Assembly (NCBI GenBank): GCA_005765155.1 | Contig: VCCP01000006.1 | Coordinates: 1,252,501 to 1,316,500, forward strand | Source of the DNA: Zelopaecilomyces penicillatus | Lineage: Eukaryota > Ascomycota > Sordariomycetes > Hypocreales > Pseudodiploosporaceae | Direction of reading: 5' to 3' | DNA: 64,000 nucleotides | Shown: positions 32,099 through 43,032 of the stretch, piece by piece | Numbering within the stretch: the stretch's first letter is position 1 | Layout of the letters: every line of letters starts with the position of its first letter | Notes under the pieces: model-generated | The model's database searches: none | The model's input: the letters and a program-made list of their open reading frames with translations, nothing else | Told to the model about the DNA's origin: nothing | Translations under genes and position numbers: made by a program

Positions 32099-34161
32099 CT
32101 GAGCCTAGCAGCCAGTTGCTGTCAACCCCAGCCGACAAGAGGCAGGGATCGTCGCACTACAAGGAGTTGCGCAATGCTGTCAACAGCTTTTGATGAATTG
32201 TTGAGTACAAAGTAAGTTAGTCTGTACCAGACACGGTAGGTAAGAGGTAGAGAGCTAATCGTAGTACTCGAGTCTCTTGGCCGCCGGGCTGTTGGTAAGC
32301 TTTACCCGACAGAATTGTGGCTGCCAGCCACTCTAGTCAGGGGCCCAGAGAAGGCGTCAATGGAGGCGCCATGGTACCTGTACCTGTAACTGTGCCTCTC
32401 TCCATTACCTGCAGCCCATTCAAGAAGGGAGCAAGCGACAATGCTACGCGATTCAGTACCGGCTCCAAACCCCTATTGGCTGGTTCAATAGTGCAAGGGA
32501 ATGGAGATGGAGGGGTAATAATTGCGATGGACGGCGCTAGTTTTTGAATGCGTCTCGTGAGGGGCCATAAGATAATGCGCTGTGATTGATATGCTCCATC
32601 TGCAAAGGGTGAGTGAGATATGGGACGGATGATGATGACGACGACAACAACGACGGGCGGTACGACGCCCTGCTGGGTCTGAACTTCGTCAGCGCAAGTG
32701 TACTTGTAATAATGGGCTATTATCCAGTTCTTATGAAACAGTCGCGGCCGCATTGGCTCATCCCGGCAATTCCCGACGTCGATCAAAGAAATCATGGGAG
32801 ACAAAAGTCGAACAACTTTCCGCCATGGTGTCTTTGACAAAAGACCGCCGCTAACTCCCGAGTCACCGCCTTGTCCAAATATTCCGTGCATATAACCCAA
32901 TACAGTAATCAATAAATGCCAGATTTAATGCTAAAATGACTGATAGTATTTGTTAGTACAAAATAATTGAAATACGCGTATTGCAAGACTATAAAAGAAA
33001 AAGAGGGAAAAACCTGCCAGAGGAAAAAAAATCACTGCTATTTGGGCCTAACCACAGGCAAACGCCCCCTGCTTTGACGTCACGGCAGAACCGAACCCCC
33101 ATGGGAATAATTAAACAAAAAAGGGAGGTGCCGTTCCTCGAAGATGTTTATGCCCATAAATGTCAAGCGTTATCTACGTAATGATAGTGAAAAATCACAT
33201 GGAAGCCGTTAACCCAAGGCCTGCCAAGTATTATTACAGTACCTACGGAGTACATACAGTAGGTACACCGTACACAGCCAGGGGTAAAAGATGATGTGCA
33301 GAACTCCATCGATTCGGGCAAAGTGGGCGGGCATCTCCCAAAACCTCCCCTGCCTAGCATCATGACGTGAGCATTGATTATCATTCATGCTCCAGGTATC
33401 CAAAGTAAAGTAGATCCAATTATTGCTTTTCTTCTTCTTCTTCTTCAGCCTTTGCCCGCTACTCATTCCGGCTAATAATTACCTACTTTTTATTCCTATA
33501 ATCAACCCATGACCCGTGTCTGAAACACTTCACATCGGCATTCGCATCCTAACCGTCTTGTCGAACCATTCAACGGCGCTCGGAGCGATTACTGTCGTGA
33601 GCATCTCTTGGCGTTTCTTGGCGTAGAAATTCATTTGAGGGTGTCCTCTGTTGTGTGCAACCGCTTTGGAATCAACGGACCTCAAGTACCCCATTGGGTC
33701 GGGGAAGAGCGATGCCCGAGTTTGCCGAGGTCGCTGATCTACTCATCTAGTGATGTATTCGGACTTGATATTAGCTGTGCATAACGGAGATCTCTCTGTT
33801 TACCTATCTCTGTTGATTTAGATGAAAAGGGACTGGCGATGTCACCAAATACCTCAGTGGCCAGACTCGATCAGTTGACTTGTAGATTGTCTGAATTGAA
33901 TATGTCTTGAGAAGTAAATAACCACACGTCTACTATCTAAGTCACCCAGTCCACGCTATGAAAAAAAGGGTATAATTATCCCCATGCATATGAAAAGAAA
34001 AGTGTCCGCAGCCCCCAATTCCATACACCTCCACTCTTGCGAGTGTATATATACCCATAAGGGCCACCCGATTATCTGTGCTATCAAACCCCGGCCTAGC
34101 AAGCCATTTCTCTTTATCACATAGACACCAAGCCAGTCAGACGGTTGTGGAATCCAGCAGT

Positions 34162-35247
34162 TCAGCTGCCCTGTCGTGATTTCCTCTCCCTGTATGCTTC
34201 GGCGTATTGTATCCGCTCAAACGTGCCATATCCATAGGCCGCAATCCCAAGTGCGAACCACACACTTGTAATGACTAGTCCGATCGGGAAGACCATGAGC
34301 TGTACACCCGGCAGCACAAAGGCGATGGTTCCGTTGCGAAGTGCGGCGACCTGATCATCCACGGCGGCCTGAGCGGCGGCGAAGTCGGACATGATGATTT
34401 GCGAGGAGAAAACGCCTGTCAAGAATGAAGCCTCGTTGAGCGAGACATTGGTGCTAACGCGGACGCCGGTCGTGGTCTTTGCCGTAAGGGTAAGCGTAGG
34501 GATTAGAAGGGCCTCAAGCGCAGACCTAAAGTTGTAGTTGCATCAGCCAGTTATTCTTCAGGAAGGAAAGCAAATGCCCAAGAACTGGCAGACTTGAACA
34601 GCAACTTACATTGACATGTCGTCCTGCATCTTGGCCTTGTCTATTTGGCCCACAAGCATATACGCCTGAACAAGTGTCGGCCCACCTGCAACATCGGCCA
34701 CTTCATCGACCCTTTTCGTCACACGCGACACATCGCCTACCATGCCCATTCCTGACATGGACTCTGGCTTCAACCGACTGACGCTCGCACCACTATAAGC
34801 GACACCAACCTGGACATCACCGGGGGCAACACCAACGAAACTCTCCCGAGGCTGTGATACTCGATACAGCCGCAAGTCGGCTTCAAACACACCCGTCTTG
34901 ACGTCTAGGGATGGCAGGTTATAGCAGATGCAATTTCCTGACGGGTTCGTGCTGCGCATAACGATGCCTAAGTGCTCTTTGCAGGCAGCATCCGTGGCGG
35001 CATTCCAGGCGGTAACGTTGAGCGTCCCGTCAGGGTTTAGTTGAACATCGCCTACCGTGGCGTTGACGTCCTTTTGGTCTTCGCGGCGGCCGAGCCCCAT
35101 ACCAGGCATGGCGGATATGTCCCGGATGGCTGCGTAGGGTCTAGAGAGAACATCGTCGGCGCGAAGAACAACACTTCCGGAGAGTAGGTTGGAGGCGGAT
35201 ATTGTGGCGGCAAAGAATGCCGCGGTGAGGTTGAGATTAGAGAGCAT
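34162..35247 (-). CDS. Secreted or type I membrane protein of unknown function
   Basis: 333 aa from exons 35247-34610 and 34525-34162 (GTAAGT donor, TTTAG acceptor, phase 2 joined as ATG). I do not recognise a named family. A signal peptide covers about residues 1-24. The lumenal part has paired cysteines around ACKEHLGIV and GNCICYNLP, then ADLRLYRVSQP and a Met-rich loop MSGMGMVGDVS. Near the C-terminus, about residues 288-314, lies a strong membrane segment (LMVFPIGLVITSVWFALGIAAYGYG) followed by a short basic tail RIQYAEAYRERKSRQGS, so type I topology is likely. Similar single-pass fungal surface proteins are common in Sordariomycetes. A sensor or adhesion role is not supported by any motif. 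Confidence 0.72.
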
Positions 35248-37877
35248 GGTTTCTGTTCGAGGCCCAGTGAGGGCTGGTATAAGATAAATCTCCGAGGCGT
35301 AGTGGTAGATTTTAGAGAATAATGACGGTAAGTGTCGTCGAGATCGACCTCTTCAGCTGTAGAGGTATTAGGTGGCGATGAATGATATTTCCCCGTCCAG
35401 CGGTGGGCGAAAGTGAATATGGCGGTATGCCCAGTCGATGTGTCAAGAGCGCTCGAGGACGAAGCACTGGATGAACTGGTAGAATCACAGCGTCACAACT
35501 GCAGGTATGGTGACGCGCGCAAATTCTCGTTAGGGTCCTGCCCAAGTGAATGTAGTTGACGATGCAAATGGCAAAATCGAAGATCCAGACCGAGAAGACA
35601 AGCCCTGCCGTAGAGCTTCTTCTACTGCTTGCGTACCCTTGCTTGCTACTCAAGAGTCCAGCCATGCGGATGGGTCCATTGTTATTGCCAGCAAGATGGG
35701 ATTATGTTGTGTGCACAAATGCGTGGGGTCGATTCCAGAGTTCAGGTAGGCCTTGTTTCGATTGCAACGTTTCGAAAGGAGCACGGAGGTCTATTTGTCG
35801 TTGTCGTCGTCGTCGTCGGCCACCAGGCGCAATAGGGCTCCGGAGCAAAAAAGGCAGGGTGTGGTTTCGGAAAGGGGGTGTTTTGCGAGATACAAAGTTG
35901 AAAAGAGGAAAATATTGGTACTGTAATATCAACAGCAAGGCACAGATGGACTCGTATTGGAAGCAGTGGAGGAAGGGGGCACGCACGCCCTCAGATGGAG
36001 GGTCCATTCCTTCCTTGCCTCCAGTCTTGTTGAAGGTGGCGTGCGTTACAGCCGCCGGTTTTGGAGGAGGGGCACGGAGCTAAGCCTCTCGGGGGATTTG
36101 GAGGGCTGTAGAGGGGGGATTTAGGGGTGGCCAGGGGGGTTAGGCCCGGCGCGCGGGAGGGGCTCTTGGGTGCCTCCCAGCCAGTCAGAGGGCAGCATTG
36201 CAGCGAAGCGCCAGGTCAAGTCTTGGCTCGCTGTGGAAGAGTGTCTTAGGCGGCGTGTTATTAGCCAGCGGTGCTGTGGCTCACTGTAGCCGCACAGTGG
36301 ATGCATGTAGGACGGGCTGGCTCTGAGGTCTATTGGCCAAGGCGTTGGTGATGGGATTTGAAGGAGGTGCCTTTGAGGCCTACGATGTGCCTCTGGTCAG
36401 CCACGAGGGAACAATCAGATGCATTGACAGCCGTTGAGGTCAAATGGAGCTCATCGTTGTGGCCTGATTCTTCGAAAGACAGAGTGGACGCGCTGGACAG
36501 TGCACCGCTGTGATGAAACGCCCTTGTCGCAGATTCACTACACCACGTTACAATCCCTATAACAGCCAACGTCTCAGCGTCTCAGGTCTCCATCAGCCTC
36601 CCTCCCTCTCCACCATTCTCCGCCGCCTCCTCTTCATTTCTTTCTCCCAGTTATAAAGGCTTTATCAGTAATTATACAATGCAGGTAATTACGTAGTAGC
36701 CTTATAGGAATGATGGAACACTCGACACTCTGTCTCAGACCCCCAGTGTCTTTGTTATACGAGGCTCGGCCAATGCAAGCCAAACTTATCACTCGTTTTC
36801 TTCAAATTGCTACGCATGGTATTCGTCATTCCTGGTTCATCTGTTCCCTTCGCTGGTGCTACTCCCTGTATGATATGTCATTGCTGATAATTGATGGGAC
36901 ATGTATTGATTGCCATCTCAACTAAAGTATCTGTAATCGCAACACAATCGTGCCTCCTCTTTCCTTATATCCGGGCTCATATCCAGTCTGCCGGTGCGGA
37001 ATCTCCATCCGCGCAGCCGGACCTGGATGCAACCCAATCCAAATTAGGCCAGCATAGCTGAAGACTGCTGCTTCGAGGTTCTTTTTACGTTTGTTCGTGT
37101 GCCACTCTCGATTCTTAAGTGTGTACCTAATTGGTACGGATACGGAAAACAGATGCACCTATACCGTGAAGATGGAGAAGAGACGTGATGACGCCCTGCT
37201 CCCATTAAGCTAATATCTTCCAAATTAGAATAGCAACGCCGTTTGATGCTAGGATTGTGGCGTCCCAAGCACATTGTTATTCGCTCTCATAGCATTGCCA
37301 ATCTGGACTCTCCCAAACATAGAAGGCCCCAAGAAGATAGTGCCCTGCTAGACTCATCTTGCAGCCATCCCTCGTAGTATGAGACTACGTAATATCTACA
37401 CCATCGAGAACGCCTTGTTCTGCGCTTCCCCGCGATCGAGGTGCGGAGAAGTGTCAATAGCCCGGCAGGATCGGACCGCTCGAGATCGCATTTAACCTAA
37501 ATCTATCTTAACACGCAGACACGACGGCGTAACATTCTGAGCAACTTTTGCACAATAGCCAATGATGCGGGGGCTCTGGTGATATCTAGCTTCTTTCAAC
37601 GCCGAACGTCCGCCGAGAGACCGCATATGCATGTCGCGGGCTGGGAATGCACATCATGATGCGGGGTAGAAACTGATAAAGATGGGGGAATACTGTGCTT
37701 GGTGAAGGAGGAAGCTTTGCATATGTAAATAGCTGGGCGATCATTTATGAGTTGGCCTTCTCCCCCTCTCGCGCCTGGAGAAACTGCTTCGCCTAGTAAT
37801 CCGTACAATATCTGAAGATCTTATATACTCTTCAATTCAATACATCACTAACAAAAGCCAGCCTCAGAGAACGCATA
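35248..37877. other. Intergenic region between divergent membrane-protein and formamidase genes
   Basis: 2.6 kb. A CGTCGT/GTCGTC repeat at about 35795-35818 and T/C-rich patches near 36595-36650. The plus-strand ORF at 35556-36083 has no protein signature. A GATA-type site lies at 37674-37679. No gene supported. Confidence 0.5.
37674..37679 (+). promoter_or_regulatory. GATA-factor site candidate (TGATAA) upstream of formamidase
   Basis: TGATAA matches the HGATAR core bound by fungal nitrogen regulators of the AreA/Nit2 class, about 200 bp before the formamidase ATG. A nitrogen-catabolic gene is a natural target; a single six-base match is weak evidence. Confidence 0.35.
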
Positions 37878-39350
37878 ATGCCTGGAAAGATCCGTACTGC
37901 GCAAACCGTCTCCCTGGACGTCCATGCGTCTGAGCAGCCCAACCTGCACAATCGATGGCATCCTGATAGTACGTTCTAGTCAAAAGCGGGTGGTGTTTTC
38001 TAAGATATACGTTATGCAACACGCTAATACGATAATTTTTACCAGTTCCATCAATTGGGTCCGTTGAGCCCGGTGAGACAGTCAAGATCGAGTGTCTGGA
38101 CTGGACTGGTGGCCAGATCGGAAACAACGATAGCGCCGAGGATGTGCGGGACGTGGACCTGAACCAGATCCACTATCTCACCGGCCCGTTTGAGATCAAG
38201 GGCGCCGAGCCGGGCGACCTCCTCGTCGTCAACATCACCGACGTCCAGCCATTCGATCACTCCCCCTGGGGGTTCACCGGAGTCTTTGACCGCAACAACG
38301 GCGGCGGTTTTCTCGAGGAGCACTACCCTCGGGCAGCCAAAGCCATCTGGGACTTTGACGGCATCTACTGCACTAGCCGACACATCCCTGGCGTCCGCTT
38401 CGCCGGCCTGATCCACCCGGGAATTCTCGGCTGCGCTCCGTCCGCCGAGGTCCTGGCCGAGTGGAACCGCCGCGAGGGCGACCTGATTTCGGCGTGCGTG
38501 CACTCACACCCCAACAAGATTGTAGCTCAGCCTCCCAACACCAAAAAGGTGCATGCTGGCCAGGCGACTGGGGATCTCAAGGAGCGCATTGCCCGTGAAG
38601 GCGCAAGAACTATTCCCGGACGGCCCGAGCACGGAGGTAATGTGGATATCAACAACATCTCTAGGGGCTCGACTACCTACTTGCCGGTCCATGTGCCGGG
38701 AGCCAAGTTTTCCGTGGGAGATCTTCACTTTAGCCAGGGTGATGGTGAGATTAGCTTCTGTGGAGCTATTGAGATGGTATGTCAATCATGATTCCGTTCG
38801 ACACGTTAAACTACAGATGAAAAAGACTAATGAGCATGTTTTTCGCAATTGCAGGCTGGTACCATTACAATCAAGTTTGACCTCATCAAAAACGGCGTCA
38901 AGTCACGATGCATCAAAAGCCCCGTCTTCCGACCTGGCGATGTCGCTCCCAACTTTGGGCCAGGTCGCTTCCTCACATTCGAAGGCTTCTCCGTTGATGA
39001 GCAGGGAAAGCAGCACTTTATGGACGCAACCGTAGCATACCGCCAAGCTTGCCTGCGGGCCATTGAGTACCTCAAGCAGTTTGGTATGTCATCCACTCCC
39101 CCTTTTGCTTCTTATTGTCTTACACAAGCCTTTTCTGACTGTCGCATCATTTACTACAGGCTATTCTGGCGAGCAGCTCTATCTCCTTCTATCATGCGCC
39201 CCGATCAAGGGCTCTATCGCAGGCATTGTGGATATTCCCAATGTATGCACTACTTTGGGCGTGCCCATGGATATTTTCGACTTTGACATTTCGATTGAGA
39301 ATGAGCCGGTGAAGCGGGATCTGGGTGCGTGTCCGATTGTGAAAGAGTAA
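37878..39350 (+). CDS. Formamidase (FmdA/AmdA family)
   Basis: Hydrolyses formamide, and possibly acetamide, to ammonia and the acid, feeding nitrogen metabolism; cytosolic. Exons 37878-37968, 38046-38776, 38855-39083 and 39160-39350 give 413 aa, the normal length for fungal formamidases. Phases match at each junction. Family landmarks: PGETVKIECLDWTGGQIGNND, DHSPWGFTGVFDRNNGGGFL, RHIPGVRFAGLIHPGILGCAPS, HGGNVDINNISRGSTTYLPV, and SGEQLYLLLSCAPIKGSIAGIVD near the C-terminus. The fungal amdS-type acetamidase is an unrelated amidase-signature enzyme; this is the FmdA type. A TGATAA site about 200 bp upstream suggests GATA-factor nitrogen control. Confidence 0.93.
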
Positions 39351-39844
39351 TGTCTGCTTTTGGTTTTTTTTAGCTGTTGGTGGCGGCCATCGATGGATGG
39401 GTTCGGCGTTGTTGTTTGTTGTTCTTTTGCTGCTCAAGGGTTGTGGTGGCTTTAATTTGCTCCGTCGGAACCTTCAAGAGTCCATATTGGGTATTTGCTA
39501 CTTGAATCAAGATTGAAAGAGGGGAAATACCTTTCATCACTTGTCATCGTATCTGCCCCTCGTGAACTAACCCTGTACACCTAGCTTTGGATGACATTTG
39601 GTGGCGCCTTACCCCTCATAGATTTTAACTGAACAGAAATTGTCCCTATTGGTGTATAAATTGGGCTTCTCTTGTTCAGTCCCAGTCAGCGAACTTGACA
39701 GAAGAATAGCATTGACATGAACCCACCATGCTAGGTGGCAATTTAACTCACCAACATGGAACGAGGTATTAGATGCACTCTAAACCCTTCACATAAGAAG
39801 CTCATCCCTTATAAAACTATGGGTAGTCAGGCCTGGCAAGGCCA

Positions 39845-40156
39845 ATGAACCAAAGATTTATAGGAGCTGGCATCATAAAGAATCTTGGACCATATTTGCC
39901 GGCTCTACTGCTTGCTCAATTTTCGCTCAACTCCTTCGGGACGAAGCATTCCTCTAGCGTTGACAAGTTTTATCAGGGCAAGGGCTTTCATATTCCAAAT
40001 CCCTGCATGGTAAGAGCACTGCAGGGTGTTGTTAGTCTGTATTGTGTCCAGACTTGGATTGACTCAATATTGTTTCTCTACTTCATTCAGACCATAGCCC
40101 AGACACTTAAACCCAACAACACCTGCAAACAGCTTTACAGCATTCTTTCGGCCTAA
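39845..40156 (+). CDS. Candidate small protein gene, uncertain
   Basis: ATG 39845 opens a 103-codon frame. A GTAAGA donor directly after NPCM (40011) and a CTTCATTCAG acceptor (40091) would remove 81 nt in frame and give a 76-aa product starting MNQRFIGAGI and ending CKQLYSILSA. A TATAAAA stretch lies about 30-37 bp upstream. Residues 13-28 are hydrophobic but not a classic signal peptide. I recognise no family. The in-frame intron may also be retained. It could be a chance ORF in AT-rich DNA. Confidence 0.2.
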   Translation: MNQRFIGAGIIKNLGPYLPALLLAQFSLNSFGTKHSSSVDKFYQGKGFHIPNPCMVRALQGVVSLYCVQTWIDSILFLYFIQTIAQTLKPNNTCKQLYSILSA

Positions 40157-41824
40157 GACCGCATCAACCGCATGAATTGTCAGTAAATGGGAAGCATAGC
40201 AACACCGAGAAAGAATGGCCATTCTTCTAGGAATTTACGTGAATATCTCTCAACGTGGGGTTATGTGATAGAGTATGTAACATAGTCCACAGAAATAAAT
40301 GTAAATCTACTGCACATTTTTACTCCAATTTCCTCTGTTGGTTTCCCAGCATTCCAATAACCTCTGAGTAACCTTTCGGGCTAAACCATGATGGCATACC
40401 CTTATCACAATTGAGTTACTGAGTAAACACAGCTCGCCAGCTAGCATAGATACGCACTGGACGACAAGCAAACCACTTGTGCCTGTGCCGATTGAACTGA
40501 GCGTCAGGAATCTGTACAGACTCGGTATGTACTATATAGAGGGGTGTGAAACACAGCATCTGCGACGGTCGAGTCTATCTATTGGATAGGTCTTTAAGGT
40601 ACAAAAGCTGCAGGGAGAAAGAATGTGGCTGGATAATGCAGGATGCAGGTTCTGGTTGCTGACATGGAGCAATGGAGATGGCCGAGTTGGCAGAAGCAAA
40701 TAGGGATACAGTGGCAAGCATATTTGTTTCCAGCCCGATTCTGTCTCAAAACTTAAGACTTGCCCTTTCTACTTCATGAAGGCAACGCTCGTGACCCCCC
40801 CTTCTGGCAGATCTAGGGGTCTTTTGCATACCCCACGGAATCCAAGACATCCCCGAGACATGGAACCGGGTACAATTATCACCACTGCTTGAGGGGGAGG
40901 GGATGGGGACACATGGTAAATATTGGTGCATCCAATTGAACGACATGGCCTTCAGCATTCCTTTTGCCAGACCGACATGATCTATTAACTGAAACAAGAT
41001 TGAGTGAGAGATTTGTAGAGCAAAACAGTGTGATAGCAAGCAGGCTAGCATAGTACTGACAGTCTCATTGATAGATTCTCATTTGCGACACCAGAGGATG
41101 CCTGATGGGAGCTCGAGTTTGGTATGACCGCAATGCCCAACCCGGCGCGACCAATTTTATTTAGATATCCCTTCTAATGGCCGGTTCTTGTTTCTTTCAA
41201 TCCCCTCGCAGCAGCTTAGCTACCGGTTTTCTGTATGGTCTGGAGCTCCAGGGTAGTACAGCTGTCCGTCTAAGCAGCCCTTGCAGATCGGACAAGGCCC
41301 GAGATACATGGTATTGTTACAATAAAGAGTAAAACTCAGCAAACCATCTCATGAGTCTATTCCTGCTGATACATTCTGATCCCTGATTTTTTAGGCAGGT
41401 ATACAATATCACTATAGGGTTGGTTATTGCAATTGTAATATAATCTATATGAGATACCAAACCTGCTCAAATTCCTGCTTTTCGATTTTAATAGGCGCGA
41501 TGTACTTGCTTGATATCTGAAGAAGACTCACCTTTCGTGAAATTTTGAACAAATACCTAGGCTATTAAATACTCAGTGTGCCTATCGCCTTTCGGAGGAC
41601 CTCGGACTCTGCATCAGTGGTCATTCGGTGGGCAGACGTCTTAGTCCGATCGACTTGCTGGATTTCCATGTGAACACACATTTGCTCTCGCAGGCAGAAA
41701 CATATCTTTACGATATACAGCTGCTTCACATTTACATATGTAATCTGTTTAGGTGTTACAAATCACCATTTTTTTTGTGTCTATTATGCTCTACTCTAGT
41801 GTGTAGCTTACACTTTCAACTAGG

Positions 41825-41831
41825 TATATAA
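41825..41831 (+). promoter_or_regulatory. TATA box candidate for the small secreted protein
   Basis: TATATAA about 133 bp before the ATG at 41964; the leader between is CA- and AT-rich. Confidence 0.5.
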
Positions 41832-41963
41832 TGATCTATCCAGCCCCCGTAAAATCTTTTCTTGTTCATCCCAGTCCAGTACAACCAAATCATCAATCCA
41901 TTAAGCATCGATCCTCAAGATACTCCTTTCAATACTTATAAATTCTCTCGCAATAATTTCATC

Positions 41964-42245
41964 ATGAAGTTTGCAGCAATCATACTCCTAGGTGTCATCT
42001 CAGTCTCAGCTATGGAAGGCCTCCGTTGCAAATGTAAAGGGGAACCCGATCACATAGACTACGTGGCCACGAATTCAATATGCCAACAAGTTCTGGGCAA
42101 AGATCAAAAAGCCGACGTTACGAGATATTGTTGGGGCGCAGCCCAACAATATTGTGACTTGGATGGCCAGTCGCAAAATGTTTGGGATACCTTCCGAGCA
42201 GAGTGTCTCGCCTATCTCCGGGATTGTAAAGCATCGAAGTGTTGA
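41964..42245 (+). CDS. Small secreted cysteine-rich protein (effector-like)
   Basis: 93-aa single-exon gene. Signal peptide about 1-16 (cut after VSVSA). The mature chain of about 77 residues has eight cysteines at 22, 24, 40, 56, 64, 81, 88 and 93, starting CKCKGEPDHIDYV and ending in a terminal Cys, enough for four disulfides. No known family recognised. The size, signal peptide and even cysteine count fit the broad class of small secreted fungal proteins that includes effectors and antimicrobial peptides. It lies in an AT-rich segment 790 bp upstream of the PL8 lyase gene on the same strand, with its own TATA box. Role at a host or in microbial competition is inference. Confidence 0.78.
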   Translation: MKFAAIILLGVISVSAMEGLRCKCKGEPDHIDYVATNSICQQVLGKDQKADVTRYCWGAAQQYCDLDGQSQNVWDTFRAECLAYLRDCKASKC

Positions 42246-43032
42246 TGGCAGTTGCCCCCCTACATCACTGTTATGACCAAGGTAGTCGTACTCATACTCC
42301 ACAGGCTGCTTGGTGATAGCTTTATCATGTGCAATGCACACTTTTCCACTCAAGTTTACCATTTCTTCGGTGAGAAAAGATGGGGAAATCTCAAGTCGGA
42401 ATAAGGCACATTGCCAAAAGCTGAACATGGGGGACGACGCTATCAAATCCAGGCATTGTGAAGGAATGCTGGCAAAGCGGGGAAAATAATGTGCCATATT
42501 GCTATAGTCACGAAGAAAATCCAATAAGATTTATAACGGGAAAGTCTGTGTGACATGTAAGAACTGTCATACCACAAATTCCAGCAGTTGTGTAGTCTGC
42601 TTGCAAGTTGCAGTAATTCTAGATTTCATCTGATGGATATTTCAGTGATGCTCTGGGTAGGCCCTGTTGACTTTGCACCGCCACATCTTTGTGGCGATGG
42701 TAGTGCCACGATTCAGGAAGGGTAGCTTTAATGGTGGAAATACTCGCGTCTCCCACTAAGCACCGAATAACCAATTATCCGCCAATGGAGATGCATCCAG
42801 CGCTGTCCCCAAGCTTTCCTAATGCCTACAACTAAGAGACATTCACGTCGACGGCGCGGAAAGCAGCCGGCGTAAGCATAAAGCGTAACTTGGCAAATGA
42901 ATAAAACAGCGAGACCATGTCTTTGTCTCTTCCTTTCCATTGGGTCCGTCTGTTATCTCACCATCATCATCATTACGCATATCAATCGTGTGCTTTGATG
43001 TGCCACCAGACTCGCGCTTCTATATCGTCACT
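42246..43032. other. Intergenic region upstream of the PL8 lyase
   Basis: 787 bases with the 3' flank of the small secreted protein gene and the promoter of the lyase. The minus-strand ORF at 42075-42524 overlaps the real small gene and lacks protein character. No other gene. Confidence 0.5.

Larger units (their letters stand above)
31607..34161. other. Intergenic region upstream of UDP-glucose dehydrogenase
   Basis: 2.55 kb. It includes the UGDH 5' flank with a CAG repeat (31731-31751), a 9-bp tandem repeat (32069-32098), a CTT repeat (33430-33446) and a TATATATACC stretch at 34047-34056. ORFs up to 191 codons on the minus strand near 32337-32912 show no signal, motif or splice pattern I can support. 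Confidence 0.5.
39351..41963. other. Intergenic region with one candidate small gene
   Basis: 2.6 kb, AT-richer than most of the window. One candidate small gene at 39845-40156 is listed separately. A TATATAA box sits at 41825-41831. The rest holds no ORF with protein character. Confidence 0.5.

Noticed and set aside
32337..32912. 191-codon minus-strand ORF upstream of UGDH
   Set aside because: Runs such as PPVVVVVVIIIRP reflect repeats in the DNA; no signal peptide, motif or splice support.
35556..36083. 175-codon plus-strand ORF
   Set aside because: Its arginine-rich CRCRRRRRP stretch is a CGT/GTC repeat read out; other frames across it are equally open.
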